From the NCBI GenBank assembly GCA_025163595.1, contig CP104100.1, positions 2,852,001 to 2,916,000 on the forward strand: a DNA stretch of 64,000 bases. Direction: 5' to 3'. Shown here one piece after another: positions 31,700-40,270 of the stretch (the first letter of the stretch is position 1; each line of letters opens with the position of its first letter). The stretch comes from Phaeobacter sp. G2. GTDB taxonomy: Bacteria > Pseudomonadota > Alphaproteobacteria > Rhodobacterales > Rhodobacteraceae. The notes below the pieces were generated by a model, which worked only from the letters and a program-made list of their open reading frames with translations, was not told the DNA's origin and did no database searches. Position numbers and translations under genes: made by a program.

Positions 31700-32686
31700 T
31701 CATTCGACAGCCAGTGCCAGGTCGAGCAATGCCTGCCCATCCGCGACTTCTTCGACAAATTTTGCGTAGGAGGTTTCCATCGCCAGCGCACGCCAGGCAT
31801 CAAAATCCTCGACACTCATCTCGGCAATCTCGACGCCGGCCTCACGGAAGACCTTGGCCGAGGCAGCATCTTGGCTCTTGGCCTCTTCCATATAGAATGC
31901 CTCAGCCTTTTCGGCGGCGGCGACAAGCGCGTTTTGTTGCGCTTCGCTCAGGCCATCAAACGTGCGCTTGTTCATCAAGAGTGGCTGATACATGAACCAA
32001 AGCGCCACATCGCCCGCCGGCGTGTAACAGCTGACCTGCTCGTAGATGCGGTAGCTGACGAAAGACGACGAAGAGGTGTTTGCAGCCTGCAGAACACCCG
32101 TCTGCATCGCATTGTAGATCTCAGAGGACGCCATCGACGCGATGGATGCATCGGCACCGGCTAACATTTGTTCAAACGACTTGCCAGCCGCGCGGGTCTG
32201 CAACCCTTTGACGTCTTCGGGTTTGGTGATGCACTTGTCCTTGCCGGCAAAGCCACCTGCCAGATAGCCGTGAACCAAAACCATCACGTCATCTTCCGCC
32301 ATCTTGGCTTCCAGCGCTTCCATAAAGGGAGAATGCGACAGACGCGCTGCGTGATCATGGTTTTTCACCAGGCCGGGCATCAGGGTCAAGTTGTAGGCGG
32401 GCTGTTGACCACCGGCGTAGGACAGCGGCAGAACTGTCATGTCCAACTGGCCTCGGCTGAGCGGCTTGTACTGCTCGCGCGGCTTGAACAGCGACTTAGA
32501 CCCGAAGATTTTGATTTCGAGATCGACCCCGGCTGCCGCGACTTCGTCGGCGACGATCTGCGCGACCTGATGGCGAATGTCTTTGCTTGACCATTGGTGC
32601 GACAGGCGAAGCTCAGTTGCTCCTGCCAATGTGCCCATGGAAGCAAGCGCCAGAGCGGCGACAGCGGTCTTCAGAATGGGTTTCAT
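31700..32686 (-). CDS. TRAP transporter substrate-binding protein, DctP family (malonate-type)
   Basis: A 328-residue periplasmic binding protein. The signal peptide (AVAALALASMGTLAGATE) is followed by LRLSHQWSSKDIRHQVAQIV and the DctP-family core, including GLQTRAAGKSFEQMLAGADA and SEIYNAMQTGVLQAANTS. The conserved arginine that salt-bridges carboxylates in this family would be the one in LQTRAAG. The start is at the ATG preceded by AGGAGG. It is the first gene of the malonate operon, reading away from the GntR regulator. The ligand is inferred from context only. Confidence 0.9.
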   Translation of the reverse strand: MKPILKTAVAALALASMGTLAGATELRLSHQWSSKDIRHQVAQIVADEVAAAGVDLEIKIFGSKSLFKPREQYKPLSRGQLDMTVLPLSYAGGQQPAYNLTLMPGLVKNHDHAARLSHSPFMEALEAKMAEDDVMVLVHGYLAGGFAGKDKCITKPEDVKGLQTRAAGKSFEQMLAGADASIASMASSEIYNAMQTGVLQAANTSSSSFVSYRIYEQVSCYTPAGDVALWFMYQPLLMNKRTFDGLSEAQQNALVAAAEKAEAFYMEEAKSQDAASAKVFREAGVEIAEMSVEDFDAWRALAMETSYAKFVEEVADGQALLDLALAVE

Positions 32687-32769
32687 GTTTTCCTCCTCCA
32701 AGAATCCAACCCGGAATACACCAGGTTGGCCCTAACGATAGGTGGGGTGTGTTTTTTAAGTCAAGCATC

Positions 32770-32779
32770 TTGTATACAA
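32770..32779. promoter_or_regulatory. Palindromic GntR-type operator in the malonate locus
   Basis: TTGTATACAA is a perfect ten-base palindrome in the 139-base gap between the divergent regulator and the TRAP operon. FCD-type GntR regulators commonly bind TTGTA/TACAA-like dyads, and the rhizobial malonate regulator MatR is reported to bind a TTGTA-TACA-like site. It lies 47 bases before the regulator's start and 84 bases before the operon's first ATG, able to control both. Confidence 0.7.
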
Positions 32780-32825
32780 TAACAACAATCTTGAGCTTCA
32801 ATTTCATGTTTGGTAATGCAATTAT

Positions 32826-33482
32826 ATGGAAAAACGTCGTTCCGATATCATCGCAGAGCAGCTCGAAGAGCGCATTTTTGATGGAACCTATACGGACGGA
32901 GATCGGCTGGACGAAGTTCGTATTGCCGAACAGTTCGGCGTGTCCAGAACACCTTTGAGGGAAGCATTACAACGGCTTGCACGCTCTGGGTTGGTAGAAT
33001 TGGTTCCCCGGCGCGGCGCTTTCGTTCGTCAGCCTGGCCCGGTTGAACTCTTGGAAATGTTTGAAGTCATGGCGGAAGTCGAAGCTGTTTGTGGGCGCCT
33101 TGCTGCAAAGCGCATTTCTGACGAAGCTCTGGCAGATTTACATGATGCAAATGACAGGTGCCAAGCGGCCGTTGAGGCACAAGACCCCGACACCTACTAC
33201 AGCGAGAACGAGCGATTCCATAAAATTATATACCGGGAGTCAGGCAACGGCTTCCTGGAATCCGAGACTGGACTTCTGCACCGACGCCTCCAGCCATTCC
33301 GGCGTCAACAGCTGAGACTACGCGGCCGCATGGTGCAATCCATGAGCGAGCATAAGATCATCCTGGAAGCCTTGGAACAGGGCGACTCTGAGGCAGCAGC
33401 TGACGCGCTGCGTGGTCATGTGGCGATCCAGGGAGAGAAATTTCACAGTCTGATGGCAACCCTCAAAAACGCCGCCCCATGA
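32826..33482 (+). CDS. GntR-family (FCD) regulator, MatR-like
   Basis: A 218-residue transcription factor. The N-terminal winged helix (about 1-72) includes RIAEQFGVSRTPLREALQRL and PRRGAFVRQP; the C-terminal FCD ligand domain (about 80-210) has the Asp/His positions typical of a metal site (NERFHKIIY, then SEHKIILEAL). It is divergent from the malonate TRAP-decarboxylase-synthetase operon and shares its intergenic palindrome. It is likely a repressor relieved by malonate or a derivative, by analogy with MatR. Confidence 0.87.
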   Translation: MEKRRSDIIAEQLEERIFDGTYTDGDRLDEVRIAEQFGVSRTPLREALQRLARSGLVELVPRRGAFVRQPGPVELLEMFEVMAEVEAVCGRLAAKRISDEALADLHDANDRCQAAVEAQDPDTYYSENERFHKIIYRESGNGFLESETGLLHRRLQPFRRQQLRLRGRMVQSMSEHKIILEALEQGDSEAAADALRGHVAIQGEKFHSLMATLKNAAP

Positions 33483-33600
33483 CGGCTTGGGGAGCGCCCC
33501 ATCCTGGTGCCCGGCCCTCCTTCATTCTTTACAGCAACATTTTTTCCCTACCGATCAGACCAACAGCAAAGAACAGGTTTTCACGCTGCATCGCAGCGGC

Positions 33601-36201
33601 TCAAACCTGTTCAAATTGGGTAAGATGGCCTTGCAGGGCGGTTTTCACCCTGCCCCAGGTCTCCTGCAGCTTGGCCAGCGGCGGTTTTTCATCGGTTTGC
33701 TGCACCTCAATTTCAATCAAAGCACCACGCAGATCCAGCTGACCTAGAACCGCTGCAGATCCAGCCAGGCGATGGGCCTCTTTGCGATGGGCATCAAGCA
33801 GTTGAGACACGCCAGCCAGCACATCCAAAAAGCTGTCGACCTCGGCGATAAAGGTATTCAGAAAACCCGTTGCCCGCTCAGCCCCAAGGGCGTCAAAGAA
33901 TTGCGCGATATCGGATTGGTCTTGATCGGCTTCGCCAGCTTGGGCCGGGGCTGTATATCGCGCAACCAGAACTGAGAGATCCTTATTGCTGACCGGTTTT
34001 GTCGCCACTTCGGCAAAGCCCGCCTTGAGAATGCGCGCATGGTCTTCCGGGGCCGTATGGGCGGTCAGGGCGACAATCTCCACATCCTGAGCAAGGTTTT
34101 CACCGCGTATCCGGCGGATTGCTTCGATGCCATCCACCTCGGGCATGCTGATATCCATCAAAACAAGGTCAAACCGCTGCTGCCGACATGTTTCTACCGC
34201 AGCAGCCCCGCCTGACGCGACCGTAACCTGATGCCCCTGTTTCTCAAGCATCCGCTGAAACAGCTCGCGATTGATGTCATTGTCCTCCACCACCAAAATC
34301 TTGGCAGAATGCTCCTGGGCCTGTTCGATGGCGGGATCGGCGACGGGCAGCGACTGGGCTGGGGGCAGCGGCAGGACGAGAGAGAACAAACTGCCCTCGC
34401 CCAATTCGCTTTCACAGGTGATGGTCCCCCCCATTGCCTCGACGATACGGCGGGTGATTGCCAAGCCCAGGCCAGTGCCTTCGCTGCTACGCTGATAACT
34501 GGAATCCAAGGTGATAAAGTCTTCAAAAATCCGGTTGAGGTTATTCTTGGCAATGCCCTCGCCGGTATCAGCAACGTGAAACTCGATCTGGCCTGCTGTG
34601 GCGTTGGGATGGACATCAATCATAACCCCACCATCACGCGTGAATTTGATCGCATTGCCAATCAGATTAAGCAGAGCCTGTTGCAGCGCCCGCGGCCGCC
34701 CCGTAACCATTTCCGCCCCGTCGTCGATGCCATAGCTCAGGGTCAAATCATTGCCATTTGAACGCGCTGGGGCCTTTTGGCTTTCCACCAGACCTTCCAC
34801 CAATTCGCGCAGATTAAAGACGCTTTCAGTCTCCGTTTCGATACCGGCTTCCAGGCTCGACAACTGCAAGACATCATTGACGTGATGAAGCAGCAACTCA
34901 CCGGACACCAACATCGCATCCAGGTAGCGGCGTTGCTCGCTGTCTGGCTCCATTTGCTTCAGCAATTCAATGGAACTCAGGATCCCGGTCAGGGGCGTGC
35001 GCATTTCATGGCTCATCACCGTCAGCAAATTGGCCTTGGCACGCTCTCCCGCCAAGGCATCATCACGGGCCCGGCGCAGCTCTTCCTCTACGGCAATGCG
35101 ATCGGAAATATCACGAATATAGCCAACATAGGCTTGGTCGGTTTCACTGCGACTGACGGAAAGCGACATCTCCATCGGGAAGATCTCGCCTGACTTTCTT
35201 TGCGCCTGCAGCTGGACCCGCCCCCGACCCGCCACCCGGGGACTGAGTTTTTTTTCCAAACGTTTCATTCCCACGCGATGGACCTCGCGCAGATGTGGAG
35301 GAATGATCAACTCATCCATTTTCGCCCCCATGACCTCCTCGCGCCGGTAGCCAAAAATCGCTTCGGCGGCACCGTTAAAGGCAAGGATGCGGCTCTCTTG
35401 GTCAATCATCAAAATGGCATCAAGCGAAGACGAAATCATCGCCTCCATACGAGACGAGGCCTTACTGCGCTCTTCCGCCAGTCTGCGCCCCCGGCGATAC
35501 ATCCACCCAGACAGCAAGGCAGTGACCGCCAACGCTATGATCAGGGCCAAAAGCACCACGGCCAGACGCCACATGATCGCAAACAACTGCAAACGCTTGC
35601 TTTCGGTATCTTCGACCTGGATGACCACGCCAAAAAGCGCCAGTTCGCGCACGTCATCGCCATTGTGTAGCAGGTGCATCGCGATTAGATGGCGGTTCTG
35701 CATCAGCTGCTGATCTGGCACGTCAATCAACTCGACAAGGGACTCCAGGCGTCCCTGCAACCTGCCGAGCAGCTTACCACCTGCTGGCGAATTGCGCAGA
35801 TCAGCAAAAAGCGGACCTTCAACAAAGGTAGCTATGCGACTGTAATAGACGTCAAATTGACGCCGCAGAGCGGTGATACCTCCGGGCTCTGCCGCCGCGT
35901 CAAGCGCCGCTTGCAGCTTCAGATGGTCGACTTCGGCCTGGGACAGGACCCACTGCATATTGTCGGTTGCCGCCGTCGACAGCCCCTCCAGGCGCTGCAC
36001 AACCTCATGGCCAAGACGCATCGACTGCAGGGTCAGCAGCGGCAGCACCATCAGCGCCATGAGGAGCAGGATCTTTGTCACCCGCGGCCAGTTTCCGGGG
36101 CCAAGCCTGCCCCAAGAGAACGCTCCAGCCGCCTTCCTCGGGAAGGCGGCCTTGGGACGTGCGTTCTTTTGGTTTCGGATCTGCCCGGCTGTCTGTGTCA
36201 T
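33601..36201 (-). CDS. Hybrid sensor histidine kinase (PAS-HisKA-HATPase-REC-Hpt)
   Basis: An 866-residue membrane kinase. TM1 is at 43-60 and TM2 at 207-231, with a helical periplasmic sensor between. A PAS domain lies at about 250-370, HisKA follows with His398 (VMSHEMRTPLTGIL), HATPase at about 500-612 (GTGLGLAITRRI), a receiver with Asp683 (LVLMDISMPEVDG) and a C-terminal Hpt with His810 (EAHRLAGSA). All phosphorelay residues are present. Its ATG overlaps the stop of the upstream SUOX-fold gene as ATGA. The likely output is the LuxR-type regulator encoded divergently at 37196. The periplasmic SUOX-fold protein may help sensing (inference). Confidence 0.92.
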   Translation of the reverse strand: MTQTAGQIRNQKNARPKAAFPRKAAGAFSWGRLGPGNWPRVTKILLLMALMVLPLLTLQSMRLGHEVVQRLEGLSTAATDNMQWVLSQAEVDHLKLQAALDAAAEPGGITALRRQFDVYYSRIATFVEGPLFADLRNSPAGGKLLGRLQGRLESLVELIDVPDQQLMQNRHLIAMHLLHNGDDVRELALFGVVIQVEDTESKRLQLFAIMWRLAVVLLALIIALAVTALLSGWMYRRGRRLAEERSKASSRMEAMISSSLDAILMIDQESRILAFNGAAEAIFGYRREEVMGAKMDELIIPPHLREVHRVGMKRLEKKLSPRVAGRGRVQLQAQRKSGEIFPMEMSLSVSRSETDQAYVGYIRDISDRIAVEEELRRARDDALAGERAKANLLTVMSHEMRTPLTGILSSIELLKQMEPDSEQRRYLDAMLVSGELLLHHVNDVLQLSSLEAGIETETESVFNLRELVEGLVESQKAPARSNGNDLTLSYGIDDGAEMVTGRPRALQQALLNLIGNAIKFTRDGGVMIDVHPNATAGQIEFHVADTGEGIAKNNLNRIFEDFITLDSSYQRSSEGTGLGLAITRRIVEAMGGTITCESELGEGSLFSLVLPLPPAQSLPVADPAIEQAQEHSAKILVVEDNDINRELFQRMLEKQGHQVTVASGGAAAVETCRQQRFDLVLMDISMPEVDGIEAIRRIRGENLAQDVEIVALTAHTAPEDHARILKAGFAEVATKPVSNKDLSVLVARYTAPAQAGEADQDQSDIAQFFDALGAERATGFLNTFIAEVDSFLDVLAGVSQLLDAHRKEAHRLAGSAAVLGQLDLRGALIEIEVQQTDEKPPLAKLQETWGRVKTALQGHLTQFEQV

Positions 36202-36761
36202 TCAGATTTTTGCCCCAGGGTCAGGTGGCTCAGTTGCCAAATACTGCGCGAATAGACCGCCTCGGTGCGGTAGGACAGGTTCTGGTCATAGGGGTAAATC
36301 AGCCACAGCGGCCCCTTGCCCCGCAGCGACATGGTTTTGCCATTGCGCAGATAGGCAACAATTGGCCCGCCAGAGACTGCATCAGAAAGCGGCACCTCAA
36401 CCATATAATCATTGACGGCGCGCGCCTCGATGGTGACACCCGCTGTCTGCGCCGTCACATCGAAATGCGCCAGCAGATCCGCCAGCGGCACACCGGTGAA
36501 GCTTTGGGTTCCAGTTGTCCAGATGGTGGAGGTTTCAAAGTGCTCTGCGGTAAAGGCCTGCAAGTCTTGCAGTGTCAGGTGCTCTTCCCGCGCCCCGTCG
36601 CCTTCGATCGAAACGGTGAGCAAAACCTCACCCTGATGCGCTGGGGCCGCATCTTCGGTTGCCGTACCTGCCAAGGCTGTACCAGCCCCAAACAGGCCCA
36701 CAAGTGCTGCAAGCGCCCCACTAAAGGCCAGGGACAACAACTTCTTACCGCCTATCATCAT
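36198..36761 (-). CDS. Periplasmic SUOX-fold (molybdopterin-domain-like) protein
   Basis: A 187-residue exported protein with a signal peptide (LVGLFGAGTALAG). The domain resembles the oxidoreductase molybdopterin-binding fold: LTLQDLQAF, FTGVPLADLLAHF, AVNDYMVEVPLSD and GPLWLIYPYD. The cysteine that ligates molybdenum in sulfite-oxidase-type enzymes is absent, so a non-catalytic role is likely. Genes of this type often sit next to sensor kinases in Proteobacteria. Here it is upstream of, and overlaps by four bases, the hybrid kinase gene, suggesting that it is an accessory sensor. Confidence 0.8.
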   Translation of the reverse strand: MMIGGKKLLSLAFSGALAALVGLFGAGTALAGTATEDAAPAHQGEVLLTVSIEGDGAREEHLTLQDLQAFTAEHFETSTIWTTGTQSFTGVPLADLLAHFDVTAQTAGVTIEARAVNDYMVEVPLSDAVSGGPIVAYLRNGKTMSLRGKGPLWLIYPYDQNLSYRTEAVYSRSIWQLSHLTLGQKSE

Positions 36762-37195
36762 CTATCTCTCCAATACCGGTACAAAATGCGTTCTGGGGTT
36801 TGCCCAACAGTCAGCACCCTCTGTGCTGTCTACGCTATCTGCGATTGAAAAAAGCCTAACATATCTCCGCCTTGGGACTATCTACGCCTGCGGATAGTGC
36901 CCTATCCTTCCGTATAGGTGGGATATCCAAGGGTCTAGAATCCCGACCATTGAGGGCCCTATTCAGGGCAAAAGAGCAGCCGGTAAACGCCGCATTATTG
37001 AGCCCTTTTCATCTATAAGAACCGTTCCTTCTGGGCCTTGGGGCGCCAGCCAGCAAAATAGGCTCATTCGCAACATCGGCGCCGGCGCCGACGCGCTGGA
37101 AATTCTTCTCTCAAATTGATCCAAAATCTTGATGGATTTGAAACACTTCCAATTGTAAGCTTACCTAAGACAACTTGAACTTGGTTAAGGTTTTC
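36762..37195. other. Divergent regulatory region between kinase operon and response regulator
   Basis: Over 430 bases without a gene. It contains the 14-base palindrome CGGCGCCGGCGCCG (about 37077-37090) and partly symmetrical words such as GGATAGTGCCCTATCC near 36892-36907. Either could bind the response regulator, but no consensus is available to decide. Confidence 0.4.
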
Positions 37196-37810
37196 ATGCG
37201 TATTTTGTTAGCAGACGATCACGATATGGTCCGTGAAACCATCTCTGCCTACCTCGAAAGCAAAGGCGATGCCGCCGTGTTTTTGGCGACAGATCTGGCT
37301 GGTGCTCTGGACCAAATCAACAGGGATGGCCCCTTTGATCTTGTCTTGTTGGATTACCAAATGCCCGGCATGCATGGGCTTGCGGGGCTGACCCAGGCGA
37401 TCGCTGCCAATGGCGGCAAGGGCGTTGCAATTCTGTCCGGCAATGCCCCAGCGCAAACCGCCCAGGACGCGCTCAAACTGGGGGCGATTGGCTTTATTCC
37501 CAAAACCATGGGCGCCCAGTCGCTGCTCAATGCGGTCCGCTTTATGGCCGCCGGAGAGATCTACGTTCCCGTAGACCTAATGCGCCCAGAACCCGCAGCC
37601 CCTGCACATCCTCTGGCGGAAAAGCTCAGCCCGCGCGAAAATGAGGTCCTCTCCGGGCTGTGCAAAGGCCAATCCAACAAGGAGATCGCCCGTGACCTTG
37701 ATCTGCAGGAAGTCACGATCAAGCTGCATGTCCGGACGCTGTGCCGCAAGCTGGACGCAAAAAACCGCACCCAGGCTGCAATGATCGCAAAAGAAGCAGG
37801 CCTGTACTAA
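37196..37810 (+). CDS. LuxR/NarL-type response regulator
   Basis: A 204-residue two-domain regulator. The receiver has acidic residues DDHD near the start and phospho-acceptor Asp53 in VLLDYQMPG; the C-terminal LuxR helix-turn-helix is at about 140-200 (LSPRENEVLSGLCKGQSNKE; VTIKLHVRTLCRKLDAKNRT). The start is the ATG with AAGG five bases upstream; the TTG at 37175 is less likely. It is divergent from the hybrid kinase operon, the obvious phosphate donor via the Hpt domain. Confidence 0.9.
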   Translation: MRILLADDHDMVRETISAYLESKGDAAVFLATDLAGALDQINRDGPFDLVLLDYQMPGMHGLAGLTQAIAANGGKGVAILSGNAPAQTAQDALKLGAIGFIPKTMGAQSLLNAVRFMAAGEIYVPVDLMRPEPAAPAHPLAEKLSPRENEVLSGLCKGQSNKEIARDLDLQEVTIKLHVRTLCRKLDAKNRTQAAMIAKEAGLY

Positions 37811-37886
37811 ACGCATTTCCAAAGCCCGCGCAGGCCCAAAGAAGCCAAACCAGTCGCGACCGTTTTACGGCCCCTCTGCCGGTGCC

Positions 37887-39128
37887 CTACGACACCTTGG
37901 CAGGCAAGGCCGCGTAGCCGCGAAAACGCATACGCCCACCATCCCGTCGCCCCGCTAGGATCTGATAGGTGGGAAAGCGCGCCAAAAACCGCTCGAGGGC
38001 AATTTTTCCTTCCAGCCGCGCCAGGGTCAGCCCCACACAAACATGTGGACCGCCAGCAAAGGCAAGGTGACGGTTGGGTTTACGCCCAATGTCAAACACC
38101 TGCGGATCGGCAAAGATCTCTGGGTCGCGATTGGCCGCACCAATCAGAAGATGCAGATTGCTGCCACGTGGAATGACGACACCACCGATTTCAACCATGG
38201 CCGTGGTTTCGCGGTTACCCAGCTGATTGGGCGAGCGAAAGCGCAACACCTCCTCTATGGTCGTCTTGATCAGATCCGGCTGCGCCAGAAGCCGGGTGCG
38301 TTGTTCCGGGAAATCATGCAGCAGCGCCAGGGCGTTGCCAATCAAGTTTGTTGTGGTCTCATGCCCCGCATTCAAAATGAAAATACAGTTTTGGATCAGC
38401 TCGATCTCGCTTAACCGCTCGCCCGAGGCCTCGCTTTTTTCATCGCCAATAAGCCGGGTCAGGACATCCGTTTCCGGATCCCCCGGCGCTGCCCTGCGCC
38501 GGGCAATAAGATCCTGCAGATAGGCCTTGAACTCTTCGACCGCCCGATGCCCCAAGGCCAGCTCCGCCTCGGTCAAAGACGGCTCCAGCGCCCCCAAGAT
38601 TGCCAGCGACCAGTCCCGCAAGGGGCCGCGCTCCTCCGGCGGGACATCCAGCAGGTTGCCGATGACCTGAATGGGAATACAGGAGGCAAAATCCGCGATC
38701 AGATCCACCGAAGACTTCCCCTGAAGCCCGTCCAGCAGATCATCAACGGTGGCGATCAATCCTGGTTCCATGCGGGCAATCGCCCGCGGCGTCAGCGCCG
38801 AACTCATAATCCGGCGCACCCGCGTGTGCAGCGGCGGATCCGAAAACACCAGCGAGGTGGTGTGATGTTCAAACAGCGGCGAATCCGGGCCAAATTTAGG
38901 GGAAAAGACCGCCTTTTTGTCGGAAGAATACAACGCGGTGTCCCGGTAGATACGATCCAGATCCCCATACCGACTGATGAGAAAGGACCCATCCGGCTGC
39001 GGCAATACGGGGGCCTGCGACAGCAGCGCGTCATAAATGGGAAAGGGATCTTCAACAAACCCAGCGGGCGGGTTGGTCAAATCAAAATGTTGAATATCTG
39101 CCATCGGCGATGCAGCGGGGGCTGACAA
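37887..39128 (-). CDS. Cytochrome P450
   Basis: A 413-residue soluble bacterial P450 monooxygenase. The I-helix has NAGHETTTNLIGNAL, the K-helix EEVLRFRSP, and the heme loop LAFAGGPHVCVGLTLARLE with the thiolate Cys364. The start is a TTG eight bases after AGGAG; an ATG eight codons later lacks such a site. Redox partners (ferredoxin, reductase) are not encoded nearby, and no pathway context is visible, so the substrate is unassigned. Confidence 0.93.
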   Translation of the reverse strand: MSAPAASPMADIQHFDLTNPPAGFVEDPFPIYDALLSQAPVLPQPDGSFLISRYGDLDRIYRDTALYSSDKKAVFSPKFGPDSPLFEHHTTSLVFSDPPLHTRVRRIMSSALTPRAIARMEPGLIATVDDLLDGLQGKSSVDLIADFASCIPIQVIGNLLDVPPEERGPLRDWSLAILGALEPSLTEAELALGHRAVEEFKAYLQDLIARRRAAPGDPETDVLTRLIGDEKSEASGERLSEIELIQNCIFILNAGHETTTNLIGNALALLHDFPEQRTRLLAQPDLIKTTIEEVLRFRSPNQLGNRETTAMVEIGGVVIPRGSNLHLLIGAANRDPEIFADPQVFDIGRKPNRHLAFAGGPHVCVGLTLARLEGKIALERFLARFPTYQILAGRRDGGRMRFRGYAALPAKVS

Positions 39129-39265
39129 ATGATTTACTCCTGAAATTTGCTCTCAGGATCCGATGAAAGCGCCATGCTGTCAATAACATGGGATCATGCG
39201 CGCCGCCTGCCTTTTGGTGCAAAAGGACGGGTGACAGGGGCAAAAATTCTGCCTATGTTCGCCAT

Positions 39266-39604
39266 ATGTCCACCGCTATTTCCACCATTCGCAACCTTGG
39301 CCCCGCCTACGAAGACTCCTGTAAACGCGCGGGTATTCACAGTGCAGAAGAGTTGCGCGCCCTCGGGGCGGATGCTGCCTATGGGCGCCTGCTGGCCAGT
39401 GGCAGCAAACCCCATTTCATCGCGTATTACGTCCTGGTCATGGCCCTGCAGGGACGCCCCTGGAATGATTGCAAAGGCGCGGAAAAGAAGGCCCTTCGCA
39501 AGCGGTTCGACGCCATCAAGACCCAGAGCTATGACAAAGATCTTGGTGAGTTTGAGAGGATTCTCGACCAGATTGGCGTTATCGACAGATCCGCGCGCCG
39601 GTAG
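39266..39604 (+). CDS. TfoX C-terminal-domain protein
   Basis: A 112-residue protein consisting of the TfoX_C domain only: STIRNLGPAYEDSCKRAGIH, SAEELRALGADAAYGRL and the ending in LQGRPWNDCKGAEKKAL. Full TfoX/Sxy competence regulators carry an N-terminal domain that is missing here. The domain has a helix-hairpin-helix look and is widespread as a stand-alone protein without known function. Longer frames from 39188 lack the family's start. The Shine-Dalgarno is weak. It is divergent from the P450 gene. Confidence 0.8.
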   Translation: MSTAISTIRNLGPAYEDSCKRAGIHSAEELRALGADAAYGRLLASGSKPHFIAYYVLVMALQGRPWNDCKGAEKKALRKRFDAIKTQSYDKDLGEFERILDQIGVIDRSARR

Positions 39605-39658
39605 CGCCGCCTCCCCCTGCCACAGCCGCTGGAGCCCCCTCAGCCGCAACTCTCATAG

Positions 39659-39693
39659 AAAAAGGCCGCCGTGGATTTCTCCGCAGCGGCCCC
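39659..39693 (-). terminator. Rho-independent terminator of ndk
   Basis: On the minus strand GGCCGC pairs with GCGGCC across a 16-base loop with partial extra pairing, followed by TTTTTC. It lies about 30 bases after the ndk stop. Confidence 0.7.
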
Positions 39694-39723
39694 AAAATCT
39701 CATTCTCTGATCAGAGAGGTGGC

Positions 39724-40146
39724 TTAGCCAACCAGCTCAAGACCGGAGAAGAAGTAAGCGATTTCAACAGCTGCTGTTTCAGGAGCGTCGGAACCGTGAA
39801 CCGAGTTTTCGCCAACCGATTCAGCAAACTCAGCGCGGATGGTGCCGGCGGCGGCGTCGGCTGGGTTGGTTGCGCCCATGATTTCGCGGTTTTTCGCGAT
39901 AGCGTTTTCGCCTTCCAGAACCTGGCAAACGATTGGCTCGGAGGACATGAATTCACACAGCTCGTCGTAGAAGGGACGCTCAGCGTGCACTTCATAGAAC
40001 TTGCCAGCCTGAGCTTTGGTCAGGTGGATGCGCTTTTGTGCAACGATGCGCAGGCCAGCTTCTTCGAATTTGGCGTTGATCGCACCGGTCAGGTTGCGAC
40101 GAGTGGCATCGGGTTTGATGATCGAGAAAGTGCGTTGCAGAGCCAT
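39724..40146 (-). CDS. ndk: Nucleoside diphosphate kinase
   Basis: A 140-residue enzyme transferring the gamma-phosphate from ATP to nucleoside diphosphates. It starts [18 protein letters not shown], and the active-site histidine is His117 in [11 protein letters not shown]. Length and sequence are standard. It is a single gene with its own terminator, convergent with the TfoX-domain gene. Confidence 0.97.
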   Translation of the reverse strand: MALQRTFSIIKPDATRRNLTGAINAKFEEAGLRIVAQKRIHLTKAQAGKFYEVHAERPFYDELCEFMSSEPIVCQVLEGENAIAKNREIMGATNPADAAAGTIRAEFAESVGENSVHGSDAPETAAVEIAYFFSGLELVG

Positions 40147-40270
40147 TGGGCGTTCTCCATTTGAAAGATTGGCGGCAAAAATATGCGCCGTATTATTGCG
40201 CGCCGCCTAACACGCCAGCGGACCTATGGGAAGAGGTGAGTTACGCCGAACACAAAATTGCAGACGGATT

